In this document: in pieces, positions 53,259 to 63,178 of the stretch
Position numbering within the stretch: the first letter of the stretch is position 1
How the letters are laid out: each line of letters starts with the position of its first letter
The notes under the pieces: model-generated
What the model was told of the DNA's origin: nothing
Seen by the model: the letters and a program-made list of their open reading frames with translations, nothing else
Databases searched by the model: none
Position numbers and translations under genes: made by a program
DNA from: Pyrenophora tritici-repentis
Taxonomy: Eukaryota > Ascomycota > Dothideomycetes > Pleosporales > Pleosporaceae
Direction: 5' to 3'
Assembly: GCF_003171515.1 (NCBI RefSeq)
Contig: NC_089390.1
Location: 5,146,001 to 5,210,000, forward strand
DNA length: 64,000 nucleotides

Positions 53259-55205
53259 ATGGTTCGTCAATTCACTTTTCTGCCTACTGACCGGAGAGCA
53301 ACTGGAGACGATGGCCGGTCCATGAAATATAGCCATTGGGGACGATATAATACTTTCTACGGACTTTCTCTTACAACAACACTCTCGACGATACTTTTAT
53401 TGGCTCAGCTCTACGAATGGCGTGTAACCGGACAACTCTTCGCTTTGGCCAACAAGTTTCCGGGTTCCGCTGCGCTTGTCGTTCAACTCCTCGCCGCATC
53501 GTTTGGTCTTTTGCATCTTGCCGTCATATGCAAACTATTCAACTATGCACTTCGAATTCGCCTTGCGCGAGTTAGCGTGTCACTGGATGTGTTGCGAACA
53601 TGGGTGTTTATGACATTGATGAAAGTGGACTGGGACCTACCCCTACGATTCTTCTTTCCGGTTCTCTTCACAGCCTTCCTCAGTCTTGTGCCTGCCGCTC
53701 TCTGGGCTGGTGCGATGACAGCATCAGTCTCTACCACAGTGCAGGGCGGTTCGCTTCTGATCCCAAGCTTTGAAGATGTCTCCCTGATCAAGGAGTATCC
53801 GATGATGATAGGTAGCGCGGGACCATCTCTGCGCACACAAAAGGGGTTCTTCACCTATTCGGTTGGTCAACAACAGAGTGGACAGATCCTAGCAGCCGCA
53901 GCGGAAGCATCTTCTGGATTAGAGCCACATATCCATCGCAAGCCCGACAACACGCAATTCAGTTATCTAGGCCGTTCCTATGGTGTAGGAGCCGCAGTCG
54001 GACTAATGGACCAAAGCATCACTTCCAACACCTACGCTGCAGGCTACATCTACGAAGAGATGGGTTACTTGGCAAACGTCACCTGCAGTTACAACCGCAC
54101 CTCGGACTTTACGCTTTCCGGCCCCGTCAACGAATGGATATACGCCGCATCCGGCAACCTCCCCGACAGCGAAGAAGGACCAGAGTACTCCAACTACATC
54201 GGCCACGATGGCAAAGCCATTGTAGCAATCGGTGTCGCATTCAGCGAGCGCTCACCCCGGCGCTACCTCTCCATCGCAGCCGGCGAAGCCTACGCCTTCC
54301 TCAACAACACACAATGCGAATTCGACTTCACCCCCACCCTCTTCAACATCACCGTCGACATTGGCAGTCTCAACATCACCGTCACGCCCGTGAAAACAGT
54401 ACCAGACTTTAATCCAGAGCGAAACATCACACGCACCGTCCTCCGCCAATTCGAGCTCATGTCAAACGACATGACTAACCTGTACGTTTCCCTCCTAGGC
54501 GAAGCATTCAACTCCAGCATCGCCGCCTACAGAATGTCGCGCGCGTCTCAGAACCTCAGCGCCACTACCGAGGAAGAAGGCGTCATGCACGCTGTCAGCG
54601 AAAGCATGATTTCAATGGCTGATACCATGCTCGTTGCCTACGCCTCCGCACAACTCATGGTCGGCAAGATGAGCGTGCAGAAGCCAGCCGAAGTCCACAT
54701 CTACGCGTTGAAATTTGGTCAACCGATCTACATCTACGCAATCTTCACTTTCAACCTCCTCGTCATTTGCGCCGTTGCGTTTGAAGCCATGCGCACGAGT
54801 GGTTGGTCCGGTCTCGGTCGTTTCAATTATCTCGATCCTCGCGATCTTATCATCGCTGCGTCTAGGGGCGGCGCGGATATCGCGTCTGCGGCGGACGATA
54901 TCATGGAGCGCAGGGAGGGCAGGCGCATGAAACATCTTTGGCTGCTTTCTGATCCTGATGTTGGTAATGGCTCGTTAATTGTCAACCTAAAGGGCGATGA
55001 CGACGGGCATGTTAAGATTAATGTGGGGTCGAGACAGGAGGGGGATGGAGCCGCGACCCCGGATTCGCAGTATCCGGTGGATGAGAAGAGTTCGTATTTT
55101 GAGTTTGGGGATGCCATGGCTAGTGTGCCGTTGACGCCGAAGACGCCGGCGAAGATCAAGGTGGGTATTTTTGGGTCGCATTTACCGGGGCAGGGTCGAG
55201 GTTGA
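53259..55205 (+). CDS. Fungal integral membrane protein with large N-glycosylated outer domain, function unknown
   Basis: A single exon encodes 648 aa from the ATG at 53259. Three hydrophobic segments lie in the first 165 residues (YGLSLTTTLSTILLLAQLYE; AALVVQLLAASFGLLHLAVI; FFPVLFTAFLSLVPAALWAG). A soluble region of about 340 residues follows, with many N-x-S/T sites (ANVTCSYNRTSD, NNTQCEF, FNITVDIGSLNITV, NISQ-like sites) and paired cysteines, so it probably faces outside. A fourth helix (IYIYAIFTFNLLVICAVAF) lies near residue 510, then a cytosolic tail with a DPRDLIIAASRGG motif. This layout (membrane block, glycosylated loop, last helix and tail) is common among uncharacterised proteins of filamentous ascomycetes. 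I do not assign a function. Confidence 0.75.
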   Translation: MVRQFTFLPTDRRATGDDGRSMKYSHWGRYNTFYGLSLTTTLSTILLLAQLYEWRVTGQLFALANKFPGSAALVVQLLAASFGLLHLAVICKLFNYALRIRLARVSVSLDVLRTWVFMTLMKVDWDLPLRFFFPVLFTAFLSLVPAALWAGAMTASVSTTVQGGSLLIPSFEDVSLIKEYPMMIGSAGPSLRTQKGFFTYSVGQQQSGQILAAAAEASSGLEPHIHRKPDNTQFSYLGRSYGVGAAVGLMDQSITSNTYAAGYIYEEMGYLANVTCSYNRTSDFTLSGPVNEWIYAASGNLPDSEEGPEYSNYIGHDGKAIVAIGVAFSERSPRRYLSIAAGEAYAFLNNTQCEFDFTPTLFNITVDIGSLNITVTPVKTVPDFNPERNITRTVLRQFELMSNDMTNLYVSLLGEAFNSSIAAYRMSRASQNLSATTEEEGVMHAVSESMISMADTMLVAYASAQLMVGKMSVQKPAEVHIYALKFGQPIYIYAIFTFNLLVICAVAFEAMRTSGWSGLGRFNYLDPRDLIIAASRGGADIASAADDIMERREGRRMKHLWLLSDPDVGNGSLIVNLKGDDDGHVKINVGSRQEGDGAATPDSQYPVDEKSSYFEFGDAMASVPLTPKTPAKIKVGIFGSHLPGQGRG

Positions 55206-55654
55206 GATGGGGGGTGACACGTACAAAATGTGCATATGTTTAATTCATTTCTTTCACGAGAGTTTTAGCGATTGAGTTCGCGGCTAGCAGGTTTTTCGGT
55301 GTTGAACCTGTGTATTGGTAATATCTGAGGAGGAAGCCTGGAGAGCCGGTTGGATGGAGGGGAAGATGGAGGATGTGGTTGAAAGAGACCTGGCGAGCTC
55401 ACATAAACACGAGGAACAAGTTGGGCTTGGTCAATGAACATGCTGGGATGCACTCGCGACAGACGGGTCATGGAACCAAAGAAAGGATCAAGGTTGAACA
55501 TGAAAGGGTAGTCAATTCTTACGCTAGACTACGTAGCAGGTAATGAGAATACAGAAGCTAAGCCATACAAACAGTAAAGGCGAGGAGTGAAAAGAGAATA
55601 AACGATACAAAACCACAAACTAGCCTCCTCCATCACGTGACCCCTGATCTAACC
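55206..55654. other. 3' flanks of two convergent genes
   Basis: This 449-bp convergent spacer has no supported gene; a 78-codon minus frame at 55265..55501 has no features. Confidence 0.5.
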
Positions 55655-57148
55655 TCAAGTTTCACACTTCTGTTTGTCAGTAGTGAAACAGACGTCCTTG
55701 TGGTAGTAGTCCAGCGCAAAGTCGCGGATCAATCTATCTAGGCCCCGGCAGACTTTGCTGTCCTTGTTGTGCTCGTGGCAGAGAGCGTCGGCGTAGCGGA
55801 ATTGGGTGGCATCAGGCCCGCGCTCTGGGCTGGGACAAGAAGCATCGAAGACTTTGTACCAATCGAGGTCAAAGTCTTCTAGAACCTTACGGGCGATGTG
55901 CTCCAGTGTGGCGCAGGTCGTGGACGGGAATTCATAATCGTCTACGCAATGAGTCATGAAGCATTCCTTGTCGGAACTCGCGTTAGCTCCAATCTTCCTG
56001 GCGTTCCCTGCCAAGACAGGTGTTGAGTCGTTTTCCACCATGGTGACTGAATCGTCGGCTTCCACAATGGTGACTGTTGCGGTGCCTGCCACAACCGTAG
56101 CTGTTCCGGTGGCTCCCAGCAAGGCAGCTAGTTCTTGCGCAGCATCGATGCTCGAATCGAGGTATTTGGTTCGGAGTTCATGCTTGACTTCTTGGCATGG
56201 GAAACCCATCAACAGTGGTTCGACTGCAGGGTCGCAGATTCGAGGATACAGTTTCTCGGCGCGATCCTTCATGACCACTTCATCGCAGTCGATGGTTGTC
56301 ATGGGGTGGAACAGTTGAAGAAGGTTGCACAAGGCGAGAGTCTTGTTATCTGATGTGTACTGCATTGTGTCTGCGGGAACGGTCTCCATTGTGTCTGATG
56401 GAACCGCAATGCGTTGAGACCGCTTGTAGAAGACTTTGGCTTGACATTGAGGGACGTCCGACTTCTCCTGGGCCGCATGGTAGTCGCGGTAGGCTGCGTC
56501 GGGAAAAAAGTCGGGAACTGAGTCTGTGGGTTGTGATGCGCTCGAGGACTGCACCTGTTTGCGTGCCTCCCACCAGTCAAACCATTCGTCATCGCTGCTG
56601 TCACTGCTGCTGCCGCTGCTGGTATAATCGATCTTTGCGGTGTGTTTGTCATCATAGCAAGCTTTGATCTGTTCGAGTGACGCAGTGTCCGTAGCTAGGG
56701 TCGAGCGAGTGGGTCCACAAAGAACCAGCTCAACCTCATCTGCGGCTGTACACTGAACGGTTCCAGGGTTTGTAGAGAAGAATTCGCCACGGCAGGTATG
56801 GAAGCGGACTTTGGGCGGCTCGCCGCGAACTTTGGATAGGTCAACCCAGATCTTCGAGTCATCCTTGGGATCGATGGAGTAGGCAAAGTCAATCTCGTCA
56901 GCACCGTCGTAGATGCCATTGGTACGTGATGAGATCTTGATGGACACTCCAGGGTTCTTGACGCTACCAAGGCGCCAGGGCTCTTGGTAACGACCACCAG
57001 ACTTGATGGGGAGGTTCTTCGCCCTAGAGCCATGAGGGACGTCGGGTACGGACCAGATGTAGATGGTGAAGGGACAGTTGTTGGTGACGATGGCTTTGGC
57101 CTGGGTGAGAGCCATAAGGGCGGCCACGGTGAGGATCTGGCCGAGCAT
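55655..57148 (-). CDS. Secreted BYS1-domain (thaumatin-like) protein with long C-terminal extension
   Basis: A single exon encodes 497 aa. It starts with a signal peptide (MLGQILTVAALMALTQAKA). The first 140 mature residues look like a BYS1/thaumatin-like domain: IVTNNCPFTIYIWSVPDVPH, GGRYQEPWRLGS, GVSIKISS and IDFAYSIDPKDDSKIWVDLS. BYS1 proteins are usually only about 150-200 aa, so a further 300 residues here are unusual. The extension has acidic Ser-rich segments, a low-complexity TATVVAGTATVTIVEADDSV stretch and a Cys-rich C-terminus (CFMTHCVDDYEFPSTTC, CHEHNKDSKVC, CFTTDKQKC), which may form disulphides. The family was first noted as yeast-phase specific in Blastomyces; its role is unknown. 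It might act at the cell surface or against a host, but nothing here proves that. Confidence 0.75.
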   Translation of the reverse strand: MLGQILTVAALMALTQAKAIVTNNCPFTIYIWSVPDVPHGSRAKNLPIKSGGRYQEPWRLGSVKNPGVSIKISSRTNGIYDGADEIDFAYSIDPKDDSKIWVDLSKVRGEPPKVRFHTCRGEFFSTNPGTVQCTAADEVELVLCGPTRSTLATDTASLEQIKACYDDKHTAKIDYTSSGSSSDSSDDEWFDWWEARKQVQSSSASQPTDSVPDFFPDAAYRDYHAAQEKSDVPQCQAKVFYKRSQRIAVPSDTMETVPADTMQYTSDNKTLALCNLLQLFHPMTTIDCDEVVMKDRAEKLYPRICDPAVEPLLMGFPCQEVKHELRTKYLDSSIDAAQELAALLGATGTATVVAGTATVTIVEADDSVTMVENDSTPVLAGNARKIGANASSDKECFMTHCVDDYEFPSTTCATLEHIARKVLEDFDLDWYKVFDASCPSPERGPDATQFRYADALCHEHNKDSKVCRGLDRLIRDFALDYYHKDVCFTTDKQKCET

Positions 57149-58142
57149 GTTGCTAATGAAGTTGGGTTGTATGTTTGATGTTGAAGACCAAGGGCAATGC
57201 AGTTGGGGGAAAACAACTTGAGAGTGGGATGTAGAAGAGATGAAGATAAATGGCGAAAGAGACTCTTTTATGGGTGCTGCTGTGCATATGACGTTTGGCA
57301 GTCTCTGGGGACATCTTTCCTGCGCTGGAGGGTGCCTGTTGCTGTTACGATGACGAACATGAGGTTGCCGGGGAAGAACACTTGATGCGGCGGCAGGAGG
57401 TACACTTCACGTACTACAGAATTCCTCACCCCCACCTATCGTATATTTTCTTGGGTTGTTACTTGGCCTTATCCATCAAACCTGACTACTGCAGGCTGTC
57501 TTTTTGGACTTCAACAACTGCGTAGGGCAAGATGTAATGGTACGAATCGCAGGTGCAGCCATAACTGTTGATGCACGCCATCAAAAACACCCAATTTGGT
57601 GTGTCAACAAACGTCATGTAGCTTACAAAAGGAAAGAGCTCAGTCACGAATGTAGGTGATGGCGTAAGGGCATTGCGATTTCCCTCAGCATCCTTTCCGT
57701 TCAGTCGGGCAGCAGGAGGCTGAGGAAATGGCCGAAGACATGGCTTTCATCACACTATGCCAAGATAGCAGTCGATTTGGATATATGCACAACATCCAAA
57801 GAAAGAGTCTGGACACTAAAAGTGTCTGAGTACGTGTTGGTTGGAAGAGGGCATGCTTACTAAGACTCGCGCGAGGCTTGAAACTTTCCGAGGTTCCTGG
57901 TCGAAGCAACTTTGACGAGCAGCGCAGAGACCTGAGGCGGGCATGAAACATAACACCCTTCAGCACCAGCGACAGTGCAATAAGAACACCATGGCCCCAT
58001 GTTGCATTTTAGTAGATTTCTTCTTCACACATTTTTCACTTTTTGCTCCCGGATAGCATTGTTGTTGCTGTAATAGCTAAACGTAGTTTCCGATTCGCGT
58101 CTAAGCCTCAAATACGCGCCAATACGCGCCCCGCCATCCGCA
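57149..58142. promoter_or_regulatory. Divergent promoter region, BYS1-domain protein / SDR
   Basis: These 994 bp lie between divergent starts and contain no supported gene. An imperfect duplication gcgccaatacgcgcc sits at 58117..58131 directly before the SDR start. Confidence 0.45.
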
Positions 58143-59382
58143 ATGGTCCACCACGCTTCCTATGTCGACCTGTCCGCTATGTCTCCCCCAGTGAAGGAAG
58201 TGTCCGTACAGCTACCAAAGAGGTTCGATCGTCCCGATGAGCCATGGCACCGTTACCTCAACGTCGACGTCATATGGTACGTCCTCGGATACACCATATT
58301 TCACCCATTTGTATCATGGGTCGTGGTGTTGTGCCTCCGCGCGCAGTACACGCCGTATGAGAACCCAGAAATGCGCATTGCCATGGCCTGGGCTATGCTC
58401 ATGACAGTCACTGGTCTCTTCGGCCTCATCAGCGACCGGATCGCGTGGGGAGCGCATCGCGAGGTAGACCTGGAGGACGAAGTCATTGTAGTAACAGGCG
58501 GAGCTGAAGGCCTAGGCGCACTACTGGCAGAGACATATGGCATGCGAAGCGCAAACATTGCTGTTCTGGATACAAAGAAGGTGGACGATGAAGTAGCAGA
58601 GAACACTGGAGTGCTGTACTACCAGTGTGATGTGAGCGACCCGAAGCAAGTGGAGGCGGTTGCAGCAGAGATCTGTGAAGATGTGAGTAGTGTCAGGGCA
58701 CAGGAAGTAAACGCCATGCTAATACACCAACAGCTTGGGACTCCGACGATTCTCATCAACAATGCCGGCATAATGCACACCAAGTCGATCCTCGATTCGA
58801 CTGCTGAAGAAGTGGAGCGGTATGTATACATTCATGGTTATTCTGACTTCCTCTGACACAATCAACAGCACCTTCCGAGTAAACACGCTGGCCCACTTCA
58901 ACACCCTACGCACATTCGTCCCGTACATGCTGAAAGAAGGGCGTGGCACCATTGTCACTGTTTCCTCCGTACTAGGCCACCTCGGTGCAGCCAACCTATC
59001 CGCATACACAGCCTCCAAGGCCGCGCTTCTTGCGCTACACCAGTCTCTGCGTGCCGAGCTTGCACAGAACCCTGACGCGAAGGAGATCAAGACAATTCTA
59101 GTTCAGCCAGGTCAGATGGGTACAAAGATGTTTGCGGGCCTGAAAACTCCAAGCAACTTCTTTGCGCCTGTCGTCACACCTGCTGAGATTGGCAAGGATA
59201 TCATAAGACTGATTGAGAGAGGCGAGAGCGGTGAAGTCTGTCTACCCCTCTACTCGAAATATATTCAGATACTTGGGGTATTGCCTGTCGGTGTTCAGCA
59301 TCTTGTCAGGAAATGGAGCGGCATGGATAGGGCGATGGCTACAATGACCCCAGCTCAGCAAGTGACAAAGGAGAAGAGATGA
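58143..59382 (+). CDS. Membrane-associated short-chain dehydrogenase/reductase (retSDR / 17-beta-HSD11-like)
   Basis: Exons 58143..58682, 58734..58819 and 58869..59382 give 379 aa. Intron 1 (58683..58733, 51 nt) is in frame and has no stop, so it may be retained by mistake in automated models; splicing joins VAAEICED to LGTPTILINNAG. Two hydrophobic segments precede the enzyme domain (VIWYVLGYTIFHPFVSWVVV; MAWAMLMTVTGLFGLI). The Rossmann fold shows TGGAEGLG, the DV of the adenine pocket, NNAG, the catalytic serine in TVSSVLGHLG and YTASK with catalytic Tyr and Lys. This SDR group (retSDR, DHRS3, 17-beta-HSD11/13) oxidises or reduces lipid, sterol or retinoid alcohols on ER or lipid-droplet membranes using NAD(P)H. 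The substrate in this fungus is unknown. Confidence 0.88.
58683..58733 (+). other. In-frame stopless intron of the SDR gene
   Basis: The donor is gtgagt and the acceptor accaacag, with ctaat as a branch-like sequence. Its length of 51 nt keeps the frame. The unspliced version inserts 17 residues next to the NNAG strand, which the SDR fold does not allow. Confidence 0.8.
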
Positions 59383-60132
59383 TTGAGCTACTGAGTGGCT
59401 TGTAATATTATAATCTTGTACAGATAACGACTGGCTCAAGAGTTTGTACAATAATGCGATTACTATTAATAACTCTCGGTGCTTGTGTCTGCTAATGCTC
59501 TCCACTTTCCCTTTACTAAGTATAGCCACGAGATGGTGAAACGCTCAAGGAGCCGGCTGGTGAGTAGTTTGCTCAGAAGGAGTGGGGGCGGGGATATGCG
59601 TGTCAGAATTTGCCTGGGGAGGCTGTGGGGCAGGAGTTTGACCCTGAGCCGCAGATGGAGCAGCCGAAATCTTTACTTGGCTTGGCTTCATGACGAGAGG
59701 GGCCTTTTGTGAAGAATCAGTTAGTGGGGAATTGTATCTTGGGACATCTGAGATGCTCTGATACACAAGGCGAGTTGGAGTTGAAAGCCCGTCTTCAGGA
59801 GATGATGCTTCAGATACAATACTTCAGCGGAATATCGGACTAAACAGAAGAAAGAAGCGAACGCCTAAAGCGGTATGTTCATACTTTTTCTATACGACAT
59901 GGGCACCATGCAAGTCTTCTTTGGCGCAGTTGGATGCATGTGAACGATGGTTTGCAGGGACCACTAGCGTCATAGGGCTGATATTAGCGAGCGACCGCAC
60001 ATGAACATCTTGAAATCACGACGGCGACATCACCAACACCACAAAACAAATTGTGAGCACCTACAACTTGGTAAGGCTGTAGCTGTTATATATGCGACAC
60101 ATAATAATTGATTCCCAGACTCATAACTCGAC
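59383..60132. other. Intergenic region between SDR and RPL6, possibly with a small minus-strand exon
   Basis: The stretch holds the SDR 3' flank and the RPL6 promoter. A minus-strand frame at 59545..59766 reads like a Pro/Ala/Gln-rich protein tail (listed separately). Otherwise nothing is seen. Confidence 0.45.
59545..59691 (-). CDS. Possible small or partial Pro/Ala-rich protein, very uncertain
   Basis: From an ATG at 59691 the minus strand encodes 48 residues (MKPSQVKISAAPSAAQGQTP and on), ending QTTHQPAP. The same frame is open upstream to about 59825 with protein-like sequence (SSPEDGLSTPTRLVYQ and SISDVPRYNSPLTD) before a stop. No clean first exon joins in frame. It may be the last exon of an unrecognised small gene, a relic, or chance. 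Confidence 0.2.
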   Translation of the reverse strand: MKPSQVKISAAPSAAQGQTPAPQPPQANSDTHIPAPTPSEQTTHQPAP

Positions 60133-60795
60133 ATGTCTACCACAATGGGCGACCAGAAGGCTTCCAAGTACTACCCTGCTGAGGAGGAGGCTATTGTGAA
60201 GAAGGTACGGGTAATTTTCGTGTCAATTTCAAGTATTGGGGAAGGAGATGCATAAAGAGGCGGCCAGTGTGGTTGTGGTTGAGGAAGGAACTAACATGAC
60301 ATTTCGCAGGCCCGCAAGACCGCGCACCCCACCAAATACCGCGAGTCTCTCACCCCAGGCACCGTCCTCATCCTCCTTTCCGGTCGTTTCCGCGGCAAGC
60401 GCGTTGTGTTGCTGCGTCAGCTCGAACAAGGCGTTCTTCTCATCACCGGCCCCTTCAAGTCCAACGGTGTGCCACTCCGCCGCGTCAACCACCGCTACGT
60501 CATCGCTACTTCCACCGTTGTCGATATCGCAGGTCTGGATGAGGAGGTCATTTCGCGCGTGAGCAAGGACGAGTACTGGGCTCGTGAGAAGAAGGAGGGA
60601 AAGGGCGAGGATGAGTTCTTCAAGGACGGCGAGACACCCACAAAGAAGGAGACGGATCCCCAGCGGATAGAAGACCAGAAGAAGGTGGACAAGGCGCTCA
60701 TGGCAAACATCAAGAGGACGCCTGAGCTCGAGTCATACCTCGGCTCCAGCTTCAGTCTGCGTAGCAACGAGAGGCCGCACGAGATGGTCTTTTAA
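60133..60795 (+). CDS. rpl6: 60S ribosomal protein L6 (eL6)
   Basis: Exons 60133..60204 and 60310..60795 give 185 aa. The intron (60205..60309, 105 nt) is longer than most in this window, as often seen in ribosomal protein genes, and lies near the start codon. The protein has the KOW-like core of eL6: SLTPGTVLILLSGRFRGKRV, VLLRQLEQGVLLITGPFKSN, GVPLRRVNHRYVIATSTVVD, and the C-terminal DPQRIEDQKKVDKALMANIK followed by TPELESYLGSSFSLRSNERP and HEMVF. It binds 25S rRNA at the surface of the large subunit. The short exon 1 starts MSTTMGDQKASKYYPAEEEA. Assignment is firm. Confidence 0.96.
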
Positions 60796-61264
60796 GTGCT
60801 GGGAAAGATTGACGACCAAGTCCGGCCATCTTCTCGTTTGGACACTACGGCTCCAACGAGGATGAGCATGCGGATGCTATGAGTTGCACGGTACGATTTC
60901 ATATGTAGATGAGATACCCATGATCAAAATGTATGACCAATTCTCTACTGATCTTGGTTGGTGCTACAGGTGCTATCTCCTTCCCCATGCCGATACCCGT
61001 TTTCACCAACTACAGTCCTGCCCATTCAATGTCTTGGAATTCAGCTTTGCTTATTTCGTATCGTGATACTCCATGGCTCCAATACGGGACTGGGCGTCTT
61101 GCACACCAAGACTATGTGTCTGGATCGAAACCATCTCCTTCTCTAAAGTACCAGTCAGAATTGTCACGGCGCCAACCGTCACGGCGCCAGCTATCGTGCT
61201 TACACGGTGTGCCGCAATTACATGGAGGTGGGCTGGTAAAGTATTAGTACTCGAATAATATCAA
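60796..61264. other. 3' flanks of two convergent genes
   Basis: This 469-bp convergent spacer has no gene. A short direct repeat gtcacggcgcca occurs twice in tandem near 61159..61182. Confidence 0.5.
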
Positions 61265-63178
61265 CTATTGAAAAAGGCAGACTTGCAGTTCGTTCCTCGG
61301 TTTGTTCAAAATGTCGGCCATAGCTGCTGCCTGGTCATGCTCGCGCTTGTCCTTGAAGATCGCCTCCCACTTTTCTTTCGTGTCTGTCTTGACAGCGCCG
61401 GTAAGTGCGACCTTCAACTTTCCTTGCTTGCACTTGTCGATTAGGAAGGGATAGGCGAATGTGCATATCCAATCAACCACCGTACGCTGACAGTCGCCCT
61501 TTAGATCAAGGCTATAATGCCTGTCATACAGATCAAGTCTATCATCCGTGTTATGCATGAGATTGTACAAGGCGCTACCACTGTATCCATCAGAGGGCGT
61601 GCGGAAGCGAAGATGCAGATCGTGCAGATTCTCCAACGCCTGCAGACGCGGGCCAAGGGACGATGAGGCCGTGATATGCAGGCGATTCGTCCCCACGGTA
61701 ACCCCAAAGAAACCGAAATACCCATAGTTTGTAAAGTTCAGCTCAATTTTGCCAAGGTACTTGTACGGCTCTGCAGCACCCGGCGGTGCATTGATTGCAC
61801 TCTCAAAGAGGCCTCGATTGAAGAAGCAGCTACGCATGAGCATCCATGCTGTGTGAATTACTTCACCACGTATCGTCTTATTGAGAGCAAGCATTGATAC
61901 CTGCGGTTCGTACACAGAAGGCCGATCTTCTGGTACATGTCGATCGAACTTGTCCATACGGCTCATGACTTCCCAGATATCGGTCCCGAACTTGAACAAG
62001 GAAGGTTGATAACCCAAACCTAGGGTAATTTGAGGTATCCTTGACGAACCCAAGGGGTAGAGTTCACCACCCAGAGCATACTCATAAATCTTCGTACGAA
62101 GCTCGCTAGGCAAAGTCTCAAAGCGGTGGGAACTACCCACATACTTCCACCACTTGAAATGCGTGCTATACCCCGGCCAACCAACCAAGTCCGGCCGCAG
62201 CTTCAAACGCGACTGCTTTGGAAGACGAATGCCAAAACAATAGCAGGCACGCAGCCACTCCCCAAGAACGACCCACTTCTGCTTCTTAGTCTCAAAGACA
62301 TGAATAGTGTCGGCGTTCGGCGGCGATCCATGAGGCAAAATGGTAACCCAAAGCATATCCTTCTTCTCACCATACTTCTCCTTGGACTCAAAGTAATACG
62401 CCTTGACGTCGAACAGATTGCGTCCCGGCGGCCAAAGCGGAGGCGCGTCGTTTACAGGGTTCACCTCGAGCTTGATAGTGAAGAAGCTGATATCCTTCTT
62501 CCGCAGCGCGATCACCTCGTCGTAAATGGCGCCTAGCACGACGTCGTTGTGGTGGAAGCCTTTGTTAAACTTGTAGGTTGTTTCCATGGTGAAGCGGCCG
62601 ACTTGGCCGTCTTGGGGGATCTTCAGCATAGAGAGGTCGTCTGTAATGTTCTCTTCGCACGCGTTGGGGAGGACGAGCATGCATTTTCTGGGACGGGCCT
62701 GGAGGTTGCCGGAGGGAGGGTCGAAAATGGCGAGGCGGCTGAGGAGGAAGTTGGGGGCTGTGGGGTTGAGCTTTGAGAGCTTGGTAGGGGTGAAAGCCGG
62801 GGCTTTGGCGTTAAAGGTATGTGTGGCCTTTTCCGGTTCATGGACTTCGGTGGTGTGGCGGTAGACGGGTGCTTGGACATCGTTGAAGGCGAGGTAGGGG
62901 CCAGAGATATCGTAGTAGCTGAGAGTTTGATGCTTCTCAGGCTCAAAATATTGCCCCATCAGTAGTGAATCATCCATCCAGAAATCCATTTGATGTTGGT
63001 CGTATGTGTAAGCATCGTGGTCCACAGGCGGTTCTTGGACACAATATCCCACATACCCTTCCGGCTCAACAACTGGCAGTCGCGCCGCAGGGTAGAATTC
63101 CCTCGCGCCAGATTCAGATCCATACACCTCGTAGTCGCTATGCTTGAAAGGCTCCGCAGCGGGGTTGAGACCACCCAT
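61265..63178 (-). CDS. 2EXR / F-box-like domain protein, function unknown
   Basis: A single exon encodes 637 aa from the ATG at 63178. The N-terminal half is not recognised; it contains an ordered region with KFNKGFHHNDVVLGAIYDEV and MLWVTILPHGSPPNADTIHV. Near residue 355 the motif FETLPSELRTKIYEYALGGE starts a 2EXR or F-box-like module, a short helix pair common in a greatly expanded family of dothideomycete proteins. The second half is the usual continuation of that family, with ALNKTIRGEVIHTAWMLM, ALENLHDLHLRFRTPS and similar blocks. F-box proteins act as substrate adaptors of ubiquitin ligases, but 2EXR proteins have no shown role. The gene needs no intron. Confidence 0.75.
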   Translation of the reverse strand: MGGLNPAAEPFKHSDYEVYGSESGAREFYPAARLPVVEPEGYVGYCVQEPPVDHDAYTYDQHQMDFWMDDSLLMGQYFEPEKHQTLSYYDISGPYLAFNDVQAPVYRHTTEVHEPEKATHTFNAKAPAFTPTKLSKLNPTAPNFLLSRLAIFDPPSGNLQARPRKCMLVLPNACEENITDDLSMLKIPQDGQVGRFTMETTYKFNKGFHHNDVVLGAIYDEVIALRKKDISFFTIKLEVNPVNDAPPLWPPGRNLFDVKAYYFESKEKYGEKKDMLWVTILPHGSPPNADTIHVFETKKQKWVVLGEWLRACYCFGIRLPKQSRLKLRPDLVGWPGYSTHFKWWKYVGSSHRFETLPSELRTKIYEYALGGELYPLGSSRIPQITLGLGYQPSLFKFGTDIWEVMSRMDKFDRHVPEDRPSVYEPQVSMLALNKTIRGEVIHTAWMLMRSCFFNRGLFESAINAPPGAAEPYKYLGKIELNFTNYGYFGFFGVTVGTNRLHITASSSLGPRLQALENLHDLHLRFRTPSDGYSGSALYNLMHNTDDRLDLYDRHYSLDLKGDCQRTVVDWICTFAYPFLIDKCKQGKLKVALTGAVKTDTKEKWEAIFKDKREHDQAAAMADILNKPRNELQVCLFQ

